From contig JAEYRX010000041.1 of NCBI GenBank assembly GCA_023435225.1, positions 1 through 64,000 of the forward strand: a DNA stretch of 64,000 nt, written 5' to 3'. The DNA comes from Bacillota bacterium. Its GTDB lineage: Bacteria; Bacillota; UBA4882; UBA8346. The position numbers were made by a program, and so were the translations under genes. Below the pieces are notes generated by a model. That model did not search any database, had not been told where the DNA came from, and was given only the letters and a program-made list of their open reading frames with translations. Below are positions 8,750 through 16,391 of this stretch, piece by piece (within the stretch, counting starts at the first letter, position 1; the number at the start of each line of letters is the position of its first letter).

Positions 8750-9667
8750 ATGATTAAAACATGTCTGCTGGGCATAGGAAGAACCGGCATGGTAGTGGCG
8801 GAGCACTTATTGAAATCAAACGATTTCGAGCTGGTATCTATTTATACTAAACCTGGAAGTTTAAAAGTAAATCGAAAACTTCAAGATTTAATCAATACTG
8901 ATTCCCGGTTAGTCATTAAGGATACGAACTTATTAGCCGCTGAATTACGACATAAAAAGATTCAAGTGGCAATTGATTTTACTAATCCTAAAGCCGCCAT
9001 CAAAAATGCCCGGATACTGGCCGAGCAGGGTGTTCAATTAGTAATCGGGACAACTGGTTTTAATAAAATTCAAATAAATGAACTTAAAAATATTGCTGAA
9101 CAAAATAAAGTTGGCATTGTTTATGCGCCGAATATTTCGGTGGGAGTTAATGTCTTACTATTGGTGGTTAAAACAATAGCTAAGCTACTTCCCCATTATG
9201 ATGTAGAGATTAGTGAATATCATCACTGCCATAAAAAAGACGCTCCATCGGGGACCGCTCTTAAGCTTGCTACGGCGATTAATGAAACAAAAGAAATCAA
9301 ACAGCCGCGTTTTATTTTTGGACGATTTGGGCTGAAGATGCGGGAGAAGAACGAAATCGGGATCCATGCCATCAGGGCAGGAGGAATTATCGGGGTACAT
9401 AAAGTACTTTTTTCAAGTAATTCAGATGAGATTGAGGTTATTCACCGTTCATACTCCCGGGCGGCTTTTGCCGAAGGGGCATTGAAAGCGGCTGAATTTA
9501 TTGTCAATCACCAAGGTTTTTATAATATCGAAGATATTTTGTTACTGGGAGATAATCATAAGAATAGAGTCCAAGATTTTTCCAATGTAGTTTCCAACTG
9601 GTGGCGTCAGATTTTTGAAAGATTTCCAGGAGAAACTGAAGGAAGCCCCCAACTTATTGAGAAATAG
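8750..9667 (+). CDS. dapB: 4-hydroxy-tetrahydrodipicolinate reductase (DapB)
   Basis: DapB reduces hydroxy-tetrahydrodipicolinate in the lysine/diaminopimelate and dipicolinate pathway. Visible are GIGRTG (8-13, nucleotide loop, usually GxxGRMG), VIGTTGF (98-104), EISEYHHCHKKDAPSGTA (153-170) with the His pair, Lys and SGTA substrate loop, and IGIHAIRAGGIIGVH. At 305 residues it has about 40 extra C-terminal residues compared with the usual 240-270. The start is ATG behind GAAGGAGGG. It stands alone rather than with dapA or asd and ends in a clear terminator, so it is probably monocistronic. The N-terminal loop deviates from consensus, so a DapB paralogue cannot be excluded. Confidence 0.82.
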   Translation: MIKTCLLGIGRTGMVVAEHLLKSNDFELVSIYTKPGSLKVNRKLQDLINTDSRLVIKDTNLLAAELRHKKIQVAIDFTNPKAAIKNARILAEQGVQLVIGTTGFNKIQINELKNIAEQNKVGIVYAPNISVGVNVLLLVVKTIAKLLPHYDVEISEYHHCHKKDAPSGTALKLATAINETKEIKQPRFIFGRFGLKMREKNEIGIHAIRAGGIIGVHKVLFSSNSDEIEVIHRSYSRAAFAEGALKAAEFIVNHQGFYNIEDILLLGDNHKNRVQDFSNVVSNWWRQIFERFPGETEGSPQLIEK

Positions 9668-9692
9668 CCAAGTTCATACGGATTTCTGAGAA

Positions 9693-9717
9693 AGCCACCT
9701 TATTTGGTGGTTTTTTT
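9693..9717 (+). terminator. rho-independent terminator of dapB
   Basis: A short stem pairs CCACC at 9695-9699 with GGTGG at 9706-9710, extended by A-T pairs, and is followed by seven T's. Confidence 0.8.
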
Positions 9718-9951
9718 ATTTTAAAAGGTTGTCTTCCAGCTTGAAGAGGCTTTGAATATTTAAATTCGGTTATTGATTCAAAAACTCTACTTAAAATAAA
9801 GTTTTTAGCAGGTAAAAATCCAAAAAGATGGAATTTATAATTGAAAGGCTTATAAAGGTAAGACCTAATTCAGGAAGCTATATTGTTTTAAAAGCCATAC
9901 ACAGCTTAAAAGAAGAAACAACTGAAAGATAACATCCCCGAGGTGTCTAAA

Positions 9952-11070
9952 ATGAAGTGGCTTAATAAAAAATTTATTATTCCCGGGTTAATAGTTATTA
10001 TAGGAATTACTGGGTGGGGAATTTTTGATCATAATCTGGAAAGTAAAAATACTGTTTCTAAGGTTGAATATAAAAATTCGGCAGTTTTTGTAAAGTCAAA
10101 TAAAACAATTAAGATAACAGATAAAACTTTAGCTTATATAAATAATGGAGATTTAATTTATCCGAGAATTTCACCTAACGGCAAATTATTAGTGTATGCC
10201 GAAGCGGTTATTGAGATGGGTAAAGATGGATATAACCATGAATATACTCAAATTAAGTTATATAATATTGAAGATCAAACAGAAAAAGTGTTATTGGATA
10301 AAAACGCTTCAAAGCAATATGCGTATTTTAGCGCCTTCGTAACTAATATGAAGTGGCTTAATAATGAACAGATTGAAGCAAAGATTTCCAATGGTGATAC
10401 GGGAATTACTACTATAAAATTTGACCTCCCTACGAAATGCGTAATTAAAACAGCATTTAATAATAATGATATACTGGATTATGATTTACCTCCTGCAAAG
10501 CAGATGATTTTTGATGAAGCTTCCAATCTTTTCCCTGATTTTGATAAGGATGTTTTACGGTCGGCTATTGAAAGTACCGGAGTATATTTCCCAGACAGCG
10601 GATTAGTTTTACTTCAAAAGCTTAATCGGGAAAACATTATCTGGTTCATGGATTTATCAGCTAAGAAGCTTATTAAACTGGTTTCATGTAAAGAGAAAAA
10701 TTCCCGGTTGGAGGGCGGCTTTATTTTTCAAGATCAAATGGTTATTCTAGTTGCCAATGATACTTTGTTGAATTTTTATACTTATCAAAATAAAAAATTT
10801 AGTCAAATTGCATCGTTTGATTCCAACCAAGGAAATATCAGTTTAGAAGTTAAGAATAAATACTCCGATCAACAACTTTTTTTATTAAGAATCTATGATA
10901 CCTTTGAAAAAGGTAATAATCCCCTATTTATTTATGATGGCAAACAATTAATTCAAATCCTTGATTGCCAGGATTTATACGATGTAGATATTAGCAAAGA
11001 AGGTCAAAAAGTAGTCTTTTGTTTTTGGGAACAAGGAGAGCGTCATCTGGTAATTAAAGAATTAAAGTAA
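9952..11070 (+). CDS. membrane-anchored protein of unknown function, WD40/TolB-like
   Basis: I start at ATG 9952, six bases after a CGAGGTG site; a GTG at 9943 is inside that site. The 372-residue product begins MKWLNKKFIIPGLIVIIGITGWG, a single N-terminal membrane anchor, and the rest is predicted outside the cell. It contains strand-rich segments such as YPRISPNGKLLVYAE and ISKEGQKVVFCFWEQGERHLVIKE, which recall the S(P/K)(N/E)G..(L/V)(V/A)(Y/F) motif of TolB/WD40 beta-propeller blades. I cannot assign a family. The gene is followed after about 50 bases by the YdbC-like gene, so they may share a transcript. Confidence 0.7.
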   Translation: MKWLNKKFIIPGLIVIIGITGWGIFDHNLESKNTVSKVEYKNSAVFVKSNKTIKITDKTLAYINNGDLIYPRISPNGKLLVYAEAVIEMGKDGYNHEYTQIKLYNIEDQTEKVLLDKNASKQYAYFSAFVTNMKWLNNEQIEAKISNGDTGITTIKFDLPTKCVIKTAFNNNDILDYDLPPAKQMIFDEASNLFPDFDKDVLRSAIESTGVYFPDSGLVLLQKLNRENIIWFMDLSAKKLIKLVSCKEKNSRLEGGFIFQDQMVILVANDTLLNFYTYQNKKFSQIASFDSNQGNISLEVKNKYSDQQLFLLRIYDTFEKGNNPLFIYDGKQLIQILDCQDLYDVDISKEGQKVVFCFWEQGERHLVIKELK

Positions 11071-11125
11071 TAATATAATGAAAAAATATCGCTATAAAGA
11101 ATTATGGATATTGGGAGGAAGTTTG

Positions 11126-11365
11126 GTGGCTGAAATTACTTTTAAAATTAAAGAGCATCTGTTGGTATTATCGGTAGGAATTCGAGGTTGGACAAAGGAA
11201 GTTAATGTTGTTAGCTGGAATAATCGAAAACCAAAACTAGACATCAGAGAATGGGATGAAACTCATGAAAAAATGGGCAAAGGAATCACTTTAAATAAGG
11301 AAGAACTGGAAAAGTTAAAAGATTTTTTGAATAATACTAATTTTGAAGAGCTGGAGATTGATTGA
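11126..11365 (+). CDS. YdbC-like PC4/p15-family nucleic-acid-binding protein
   Basis: I choose GTG 11126, preceded by GGAGGAAG, over an upstream ATG at 11078 that has no ribosome site. The product is 79 residues. The sequence VLSVGIRGWTKEVNVVSWN, KLDIREWD and HEKMGKGITLNKEEL matches the bacterial YdbC family of PC4 (transcriptional coactivator p15) domains, which bind single-stranded DNA as dimers. It precedes the thioesterase gene by 22 bp. Confidence 0.85.
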   Translation: MAEITFKIKEHLLVLSVGIRGWTKEVNVVSWNNRKPKLDIREWDETHEKMGKGITLNKEELEKLKDFLNNTNFEELEID

Positions 11366-11387
11366 GTAAGAAAAAGGAGGTTTTAAG

Positions 11388-11873
11388 ATGGAAAAACCAA
11401 AAACCCCCAGAGATAGTTCGGTAGAAACACGGTATCTGGTTACTCCGGTTCATGCCGATAGTTATGGTATAGCGTTTGGAGGAGTTGTTATATCTTGGAT
11501 TGATACGGTTGCTAATATGGTCGCCCAAAGACATTGTGAAGGTGAAGCAGTAACCGTAAGTATAGATCGGATTTCTTTTAAGGCCCCCATAAATGTTGGT
11601 GACCATGTAATCCTAAAAGCCAGCGTAAATTATGTCGGAAGTACCTCTATGGAAGTCGGAGTTCAAGTAACCAAGGAAAATCCTTTTACCGGAGAACAAA
11701 TCAGGACAACTACCGCTTATTTGACATTTGTAGCTTTAGACCAACATAAAAATCCCAAAAGGGCGCCTGCTTTACAACCGGAAATAAAAGACGAAAAAAG
11801 AAGGTACGAAAATGCTAGAATCAGAGTTGAGACTAGGATGGGGATGTTCCAGAAGCTAAAAAAAGACAAATAA
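11388..11873 (+). CDS. hotdog-fold acyl-CoA thioesterase
   Basis: The 161-residue protein has the YkhA/YciA-type hotdog layout: HADSYGIAFGGVVISWID, where the Asp-containing helix carries the active site, VTVSIDRISFKAPINVGD, and a C-terminal AYLTFVALD strand. It would hydrolyse medium- or long-chain acyl-CoA. The basic C-terminal tail (EKRRYENARIRVETRM) is common in this subfamily. ATG follows AAGGAGGTTTTAAG, one of the best ribosome sites in the window. Confidence 0.88.
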   Translation: MEKPKTPRDSSVETRYLVTPVHADSYGIAFGGVVISWIDTVANMVAQRHCEGEAVTVSIDRISFKAPINVGDHVILKASVNYVGSTSMEVGVQVTKENPFTGEQIRTTTAYLTFVALDQHKNPKRAPALQPEIKDEKRRYENARIRVETRMGMFQKLKKDK

Positions 11874-11903
11874 AATTAGCAAAAAATGGCACCTTAATTT
11901 TTG

Positions 11904-11909
11904 TATAAT
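11904..11909 (+). promoter_or_regulatory. candidate -10 box TATAAT
   Basis: A perfect TATAAT follows the thioesterase stop. No good -35 is visible at 17 bp. Initiation would fall near 11916, right where the repetitive hairpin tract begins, leaving no room for a ribosome site before the ATG at 11922. Confidence 0.4.
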
Positions 11910-11915
11910 AAGTTC

Positions 11916-12345
11916 TTAAAGATGCCATTCTATACTCAGGGATTTACAGTGGCCGAGGCGCAGATCGGTAATGGCTCCGTCTTAAGGACCAAAGGGTCAT
12001 TATCGGTCGAGCAAATGATCGGTATGGGTTCATTAGTATCAAGGATCCATATCGGTCTCAGCGCAGATTGTTGCAGGTGGGCCAACTTATTACGGCGGTT
12101 GATGAGATCGTCGTGGTAGGGAAACTTATTTGCAGCGGTCGAGCCCAGATTGTCATTGGAGCGAAAGGGTTTGTTTGCAGTCGAGAGATTGCAAGCAGAT
12201 CCCCAAGTTTCCATGGCAGTCGGTTAAAGGTTATCGTAGTATGTGTAATGGGTGTTTGTAGCCGAAAGGTTGCAGGTATCCACGTAACGTGGTGCGGTAG
12301 CCGGAGATAAGGTTACTGTAAGTTCCTTTTAATTATTCTTAGAGA
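11916..12345 (+). ncRNA. candidate structured RNA of tandem hairpin units (or decayed beta-helix gene)
   Basis: About eight related units start near 11953, 12004, 12053, 12096, 12135, 12178, 12216 and 12257, spaced 38-51 bases apart. Most form a small hairpin of the type CGGTC...GATCG. The stems change in compensating fashion: CCGA/TCGG, CGGTC/GATTG, GCAGTC/GATTGC, and TGTAGCC/GGTTGCA with a GAAA loop. A last hairpin is CCACG TAA CGTGG. The tract is visibly more G-rich than its neighbours. The unit spacing is not a multiple of three and there is no ribosome site. However, two frames read with one shift near 12060 look beta-helix-like (QIGNGSVLRTKGSL; AQIVIGAKGFVCSREI), so a frameshifted bactofilin-like pseudogene is the main alternative. 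Confidence 0.4.
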
Positions 12346-12361
12346 CTATCGATTATATTAG

Positions 12362-12459
12362 GGAAGCGCTGATCAATCCGATTTTGTGCAAGCAAATATG
12401 CGGTATTAGGCATTTTGCGAAGCACAAAATTGTCACTTATTTAATTAATCAGCGCTTCC
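12362..12459 (-). mobile_element. 98-bp palindromic MITE, copy 2 (TSD TTAG)
   Basis: This is the same unit as at 2014-2111 but in the opposite orientation, with a handful of substitutions including one in the left terminal repeat (GATCAAT for GATTAAT). The flanks TTAG at 12358-12361 and TTAG at 12460-12463 are the 4-bp duplication. It lies between the hairpin tract and a strong terminator, so it may have inserted within that transcript. Confidence 0.9.
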
Positions 12460-12490
12460 TTAGACTAAACAAATTAATATCTATATCGCA

Positions 12491-12517
12491 AAATCCGGGA
12501 GAAAACCCGGATTTTTT
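12491..12517 (+). terminator. strong rho-independent terminator
   Basis: A 9-bp stem, AAATCCGGG (12491-12499) with CCCGGATTT (12506-12514), is followed by T's. The only plus-strand unit it can serve is the hairpin tract starting near 11916, which supports that tract being transcribed. Confidence 0.85.
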
Positions 12518-12631
12518 GGTTGAAATTTGAGAGTTTAATCAAACTGGATTAAATCTATGAGGAATTTTAATGATTTGAAATTTTGAGATTTATATACAGT
12601 ATATTGAAAGTCACATCTGGAGAACTCACTA

Positions 12632-12690
12632 TATATTGTATATAAGAATTAATTAAGGTAATCATGAAATCCCCTTATATAAAAAACTCT
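12632..12690. repeat. upstream repeat shared by two genes (copy 1)
   Basis: The segment tatattgtat... followed by gtaatcatgaaatcccctt recurs in diverged form at 14499-14555 (tatattgtatcc... gtaattatgaaattcccttt). One copy precedes the chemoreceptor gene and the other the next membrane-protein gene, so it may be a shared promoter or operator or a small duplication. The remainder of 12518-12756 is AT-rich without genes. Confidence 0.45.
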
Positions 12691-12756
12691 ATAGAAAAAA
12701 CGAGTAAAAACCGATTGTAATTATAGATTTCTTTATATACAGGGAGCCTGATAAAA

Positions 12757-14484
12757 TTGAATAATAAAAGACGCAGCAGCTTTAAGGGAAAGATTTTAAC
12801 GGTTGTTTTTATTGGGATACTGCTTCCAACTTTAGTAATGGCAGCCGGAACAATATTAATTCTTCAAAAAATCGCTTCCTCATCAGAAAAGATTGTCAGT
12901 GGTGAAGTATTAAACCAAGTAAAAAACCGTTTGGAAAACACGGTTCAAACTGCAGTTTCCGCAATGGAGGCATTATATAACGAAAGAGCCGGGACTATCT
13001 CCGATGATGAGTTACTAGGTTTAATCAAGAGAGAATTGGAGGCGACTAAGTACAGTGATTCCGGTTATTTCTTCGTTTACCAGTATGATGGGATCAGATT
13101 AGTAGCTCCGGAGAATAAAGCTCAAGAAGGTCAAAATTTATGGGACTTAACAGACCGGAAGGGTAATAAGCCGGTTCAAGAGTTTATTAAGGCTGCTAAA
13201 AAAGGTGGCGGATTTATTAATTATGTTTGGTTAAACCCCAAAACCCGGCAACAAGAAGAAAAACTTTCTTATGTAGCGCCGCTCAAAATGGGATATATAG
13301 AATTAGCCGTAGGGACCGGAACATATTTGCCGATGCTGGCTGAGTCCAGAGATAAAATTAATCGGGTGCTTGAGTATATTAATTTGTCTATGGTGTTAAT
13401 AGTTTTACTGGTAGCTCTTTTAATCATGATTGTATCAATAATTGTTATCAACTCTTATATAACCCGTACACTATTTAATCCGGTTAAAAAATTGGTTGAT
13501 TTAATTAAACGGATGTCTAAAGGAGATTTTACCGGTAAAATTAATATAAAAACCAATGATGAAATTGGAGAGATGGCAGAAGAATTAAATCAATTAGCCA
13601 AGAATTTAGCTAATTTACTAAACCAAATGCTGTATATGGCTTGTCAAGTTAAAGATGCTTCCCGGGAGATAGCCTCCGGCAACCAAGACCTCTCAAAACG
13701 CACCCAAGAGCAGGCTGCAACTTTGGAAGAGATTGCGGCTACAATTGAAGAAGTAAGTTCTTCAGTAATCCAAGCTTCAATGAATTCAAGCCAAGCCCAG
13801 GAATTGTCTCATTCAACATTAGAAGCGGTGACTGCCGGTGAGGAGTCCGTTCGGGAAACCCATACAGCTATGAAACAAATATCAGCAAGTAGTCAACAAA
13901 TCGTGGAAATAATTAAAGTAGTAAATGATATAGCCTTTCAAACAAACCTGTTGGCATTAAACGCTGCTGTAGAAGCAGCCAGAGCCGGTGAACAGGGACG
14001 TGGTTTTGCGGTAGTTGCCGCTGAAGTTAGAAATCTTTCCCGCCGAGTTGCCGAATCGGCCAGAGAAATTGAATTATTAATTAAAGAAAGCGTTGAGCGA
14101 ATTGATAAAGGTAAAAATTTAGTTGATCAATCGGCTGAAATGTTGCAACAAATTGTTATTAATACCAAACGGACTTCCGATGTAATAGCTGAAGTTGCAG
14201 CTACTATGCGAGAACAGACTTTAGCTTCATCTCAGATCCAATCTTCGGTTGAGCAACTCAACCAAGTAACCCAGCAAAATGCCGCCATGGTTGAAGAAAT
14301 GGCAGCATCAAGCGTTTTACTAAATGGTGAGGCAAATAAGTTAAATGAAATGGTAAATCAATTTAGCATCCAGACAATGAATGGAGATAAAAACACTTTT
14401 AAACCGGCTAAATCAGAACTTCCTCCAAAACAAATTACCATCAAGGGAAATGATTTTATCGGAGATGATTGGGAAAAGTTTTAG
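12757..14484 (+). CDS. methyl-accepting chemotaxis protein with sCache sensor
   Basis: The 575-residue chemoreceptor starts at TTG behind AGGGAG. The layout is: N-terminal membrane helix (about 11-33), an outer single-Cache-type sensor (about 40-205, with SGYFFVYQYDGIRLVAPENK and VWLNPKTRQQEEKLSYVAP), a second membrane helix (about 208-232), a HAMP linker (NPVKKLVDLIKRMSKGDF), and the coiled signalling domain. The hairpin tip IAFQTNLLALNAAVEAARAG is intact, so it can couple to CheA/CheW. No other chemotaxis gene is in the window. Ligands of sCache_2 domains are usually small carboxylates, but this is not determinable here. Confidence 0.93.
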   Translation: MNNKRRSSFKGKILTVVFIGILLPTLVMAAGTILILQKIASSSEKIVSGEVLNQVKNRLENTVQTAVSAMEALYNERAGTISDDELLGLIKRELEATKYSDSGYFFVYQYDGIRLVAPENKAQEGQNLWDLTDRKGNKPVQEFIKAAKKGGGFINYVWLNPKTRQQEEKLSYVAPLKMGYIELAVGTGTYLPMLAESRDKINRVLEYINLSMVLIVLLVALLIMIVSIIVINSYITRTLFNPVKKLVDLIKRMSKGDFTGKINIKTNDEIGEMAEELNQLAKNLANLLNQMLYMACQVKDASREIASGNQDLSKRTQEQAATLEEIAATIEEVSSSVIQASMNSSQAQELSHSTLEAVTAGEESVRETHTAMKQISASSQQIVEIIKVVNDIAFQTNLLALNAAVEAARAGEQGRGFAVVAAEVRNLSRRVAESAREIELLIKESVERIDKGKNLVDQSAEMLQQIVINTKRTSDVIAEVAATMREQTLASSQIQSSVEQLNQVTQQNAAMVEEMAASSVLLNGEANKLNEMVNQFSIQTMNGDKNTFKPAKSELPPKQITIKGNDFIGDDWEKF

Positions 14485-14643
14485 AATTGAAGCATTTTTC
14501 TAGTATATTGTATCCGAAAATAAATAATAGTAATTATGAAATTCCCTTTAATTAAATCTTTTTTCAACAGATATTGTCGGCAGGAGTTTGGATATTAGTG
14601 TCAAATTTGTGTTAATAGAAATTAGTTTTAAGGAGGTTACATA

Positions 14644-15084
14644 ATGAAATTTTTAGACAAGAATAATTGGTTAAATTTAGTTATCGGCTTAACCGGATTT
14701 TATTTTGCCTTTTCTATAATGCAAATCATAATGGGTAAATACGGAACAAGAGTGGTAGCCGCAACTCCCGGCGCCGAACATCTGACCGGTGATTACTATT
14801 GGCTTATTTCTTTTGGAGTTGCTTTGATTTTAGCTTTAGGATTAATAATATTGTTTTGCAAACCACGTTCACCGTTATTTGTGTTTGTCGGCATTTTGTT
14901 AGGAAGTACTTTAGCCTTTTATTATCCTTTATATGTGGCAATTATTTCTTTAGACAAGACTGTTCGGAGAGAAGGTTTAGTAGCTTTATATACTTTGTTA
15001 CCACACCTAATAATTATGGTTGGCTCTCTAATAGCTTTATATGTCGCCTGGTTAAGTAATAAATTTGGACAGAGTGAGGAGTAA
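14644..15084 (+). CDS. small polytopic membrane protein, unknown function
   Basis: The 146-residue product has four predicted membrane segments: LNLVIGLTGFYFAFSIMQII, WLISFGVALILALGLIILF, LFVFVGILLGSTLAFYYPL and LLPHLIIMVGSLIALYVAWL. ATG has an AAGGAGGTTACATA site. I recognise no family. Its upstream region shares a diverged ~55-bp segment with that of the chemoreceptor, which hints at common control. Confidence 0.75.
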   Translation: MKFLDKNNWLNLVIGLTGFYFAFSIMQIIMGKYGTRVVAATPGAEHLTGDYYWLISFGVALILALGLIILFCKPRSPLFVFVGILLGSTLAFYYPLYVAIISLDKTVRREGLVALYTLLPHLIIMVGSLIALYVAWLSNKFGQSEE

Positions 15085-15212
15085 TTTCAGGCAAGAGGTA
15101 TTAGGCAACAGGCAAAAGTGTTGCTTGAAATGCTTTGACCCTATTGGATTTGACTTATTCATAATTTCAGAAGATATTAACTTTGAATTTTTAAGCGAAA
15201 CTTATAAACTAA

Positions 15213-15310
15213 GGAAGCGCTGATTAATCCGATTTTGTGCGAGCAAATATGCGGTATTAGGCATTTTACGAAGCACAAAATCGTCACTTATTCAATTAAT
15301 CAGCGCTTCC
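15213..15310 (-). mobile_element. 98-bp palindromic MITE, copy 3 (TSD CTAA)
   Basis: Same 98-bp unit, inverted relative to copy 1, flanked by CTAA at 15209-15212 and CTAA at 15311-15314. It lies in the ~350-bp gap after the four-helix membrane protein, which otherwise holds only a terminator. Confidence 0.92.
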
Positions 15311-15318
15311 CTAAGATA

Positions 15319-15350
15319 CCTTGAACCAAATTGGTTCAAGGCTCTTTTTT
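15319..15350 (+). terminator. rho-independent terminator
   Basis: An 11-bp stem pairs CCTTGAACCAA (15319-15329) with TTGGTTCAAGG (15331-15341), followed by CTCTTTTTT. It probably ends the 14644 gene's transcript, with the MITE inserted between gene and terminator. Confidence 0.8.
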
Positions 15351-15440
15351 ATGTTTTAACAGGAACAGCCGGGAGATTTGGGTCATATTATGATTTTGGC
15401 AGTACTAGGTTTTTAGAATTAATTACGGGAGGTGAAGGTT

Positions 15441-15887
15441 ATGACTCTCGAAACAACTGGAGAATTATTGATATTTTCATTACCGATAATATCGGTGGGA
15501 GTTACTCTGGCGTTAACAGCCGGTGGAATATATTTAAGCAGTAGATATCGTCATAATAAACTGGTTCAAGCTTTATTAGTGTTGGATAATGTAGTTATTG
15601 ATGTAGTAACCGAACTAAATAAGACTGTAGTTGGGGACCTTAAAAGGGCTAATGCCGATGGAAAATTAACTAAAGATGAGGCCGAACAGATTAAAAGTAA
15701 AGCTATCGATCTTGTCTTAACCCGTTTGGGAGCAAATATAATCAAAATAATGCAAAAACAAATGGGGCCGATTGTGGTTCTTATAGCAGCTAAGATTGAG
15801 GCGGCGGTCTTTGATAACAAGAAGAGAGATAATTTAAGCAAAGATAAAAAGGCCAATACAATTTTCAGAGGGAAGATAGCGGTTTAA
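15441..15887 (+). CDS. small membrane protein, holin-like in layout, unknown
   Basis: ATG 15441 follows GGGAGGTGAAGGTT; the GTG at 15432 lies inside that site. The 148-residue protein has one or two N-terminal membrane segments (LLIFSLPIISVGVTLALTAG) and then a soluble helical part with VVGDLKRANADGKLTKDEAEQ and IVVLIAAKIEAAVFDNKK. The helix-plus-EAAV ending loosely recalls LL-H-type phage holins, but no phage genes surround it, so I leave the function open. It is followed 55 bp later by the AprB-like ferredoxin. Confidence 0.6.
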   Translation: MTLETTGELLIFSLPIISVGVTLALTAGGIYLSSRYRHNKLVQALLVLDNVVIDVVTELNKTVVGDLKRANADGKLTKDEAEQIKSKAIDLVLTRLGANIIKIMQKQMGPIVVLIAAKIEAAVFDNKKRDNLSKDKKANTIFRGKIAV

Positions 15888-15942
15888 ATTTGGTTACTTC
15901 TTTTGTTTAAATTAGGTATAAAATATAAAAAGGAGAAAAATA

Positions 15943-16242
15943 ATGGGGTTAAGATTGGATTCTCTCAAATGCACCGGATGTGGGAAATGCGTTGATATTT
16001 GCCCGGGTGATTTGTTGTATCTGGATTGCAACAACAAAAGTAGGATTAGAAACCAAGCTAATTGTTGGGATTGTATGGCTTGTGTTAAATCTTGCCCGGT
16101 TGGCGCTTTGGAAACTAAATTACCTTTTAGTCTGGCTGATTATGGAGGACATTTAAAACCTGAAATGACTAACGATGAAATAAATTGGATATGTAGTTAT
16201 CCGGACGGAACTCAAGAGGAGTTTATTTTACCGAGAAGATAA
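15943..16242 (+). CDS. AprB-like dicluster ferredoxin
   Basis: The 99-residue protein carries two [4Fe-4S] motifs, CTGCGKCVDICP and CWDCMACVKSCP, within the first 50 residues. The C-terminal half (YGGHLKPEM..DEINWICSYPDGTQEEFILPRR) resembles the tail of adenylylsulfate reductase subunit beta, which wraps around AprA, and is not found in ordinary ferredoxins. This makes it a likely electron-transfer partner of the AprA-like flavoprotein at 6911-8641, though the genes are separated by seven genes. It ends just before nfnAB, another possible electron source. ATG follows AAAAGGAG. Confidence 0.82.
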   Translation: MGLRLDSLKCTGCGKCVDICPGDLLYLDCNNKSRIRNQANCWDCMACVKSCPVGALETKLPFSLADYGGHLKPEMTNDEINWICSYPDGTQEEFILPRR

Positions 16243-16319
16243 AATGAAAATATTTTTCACATAGTGAAAATGGCATCAAAACAATAAAAGATCTTATTTT
16301 ATGTTGCATTACTAAGTGT

Positions 16320-16349
16320 AGGGAAGCTTGCTTTCTCTATTTTTTTTAT
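16320..16349 (+). terminator. probable terminator after the ferredoxin gene
   Basis: An imperfect stem (GGGAAGC with GCTTTCTCT, loop TT) is followed by eight T's. It separates the ferredoxin gene from nfnA. Confidence 0.45.
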
Positions 16350-16391
16350 GTTATACTCATTTCAAATAGTTTGTATTTGGAGGGGAGTATC

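Noticed and set aside
11901..12310. Straightforward protein-coding calls (72, 80 and 92 codons) over the hairpin tract
   Set aside because: No ribosome site supports any of them and none spans the tract without a frameshift. They are kept only as an alternative explanation for the tract.
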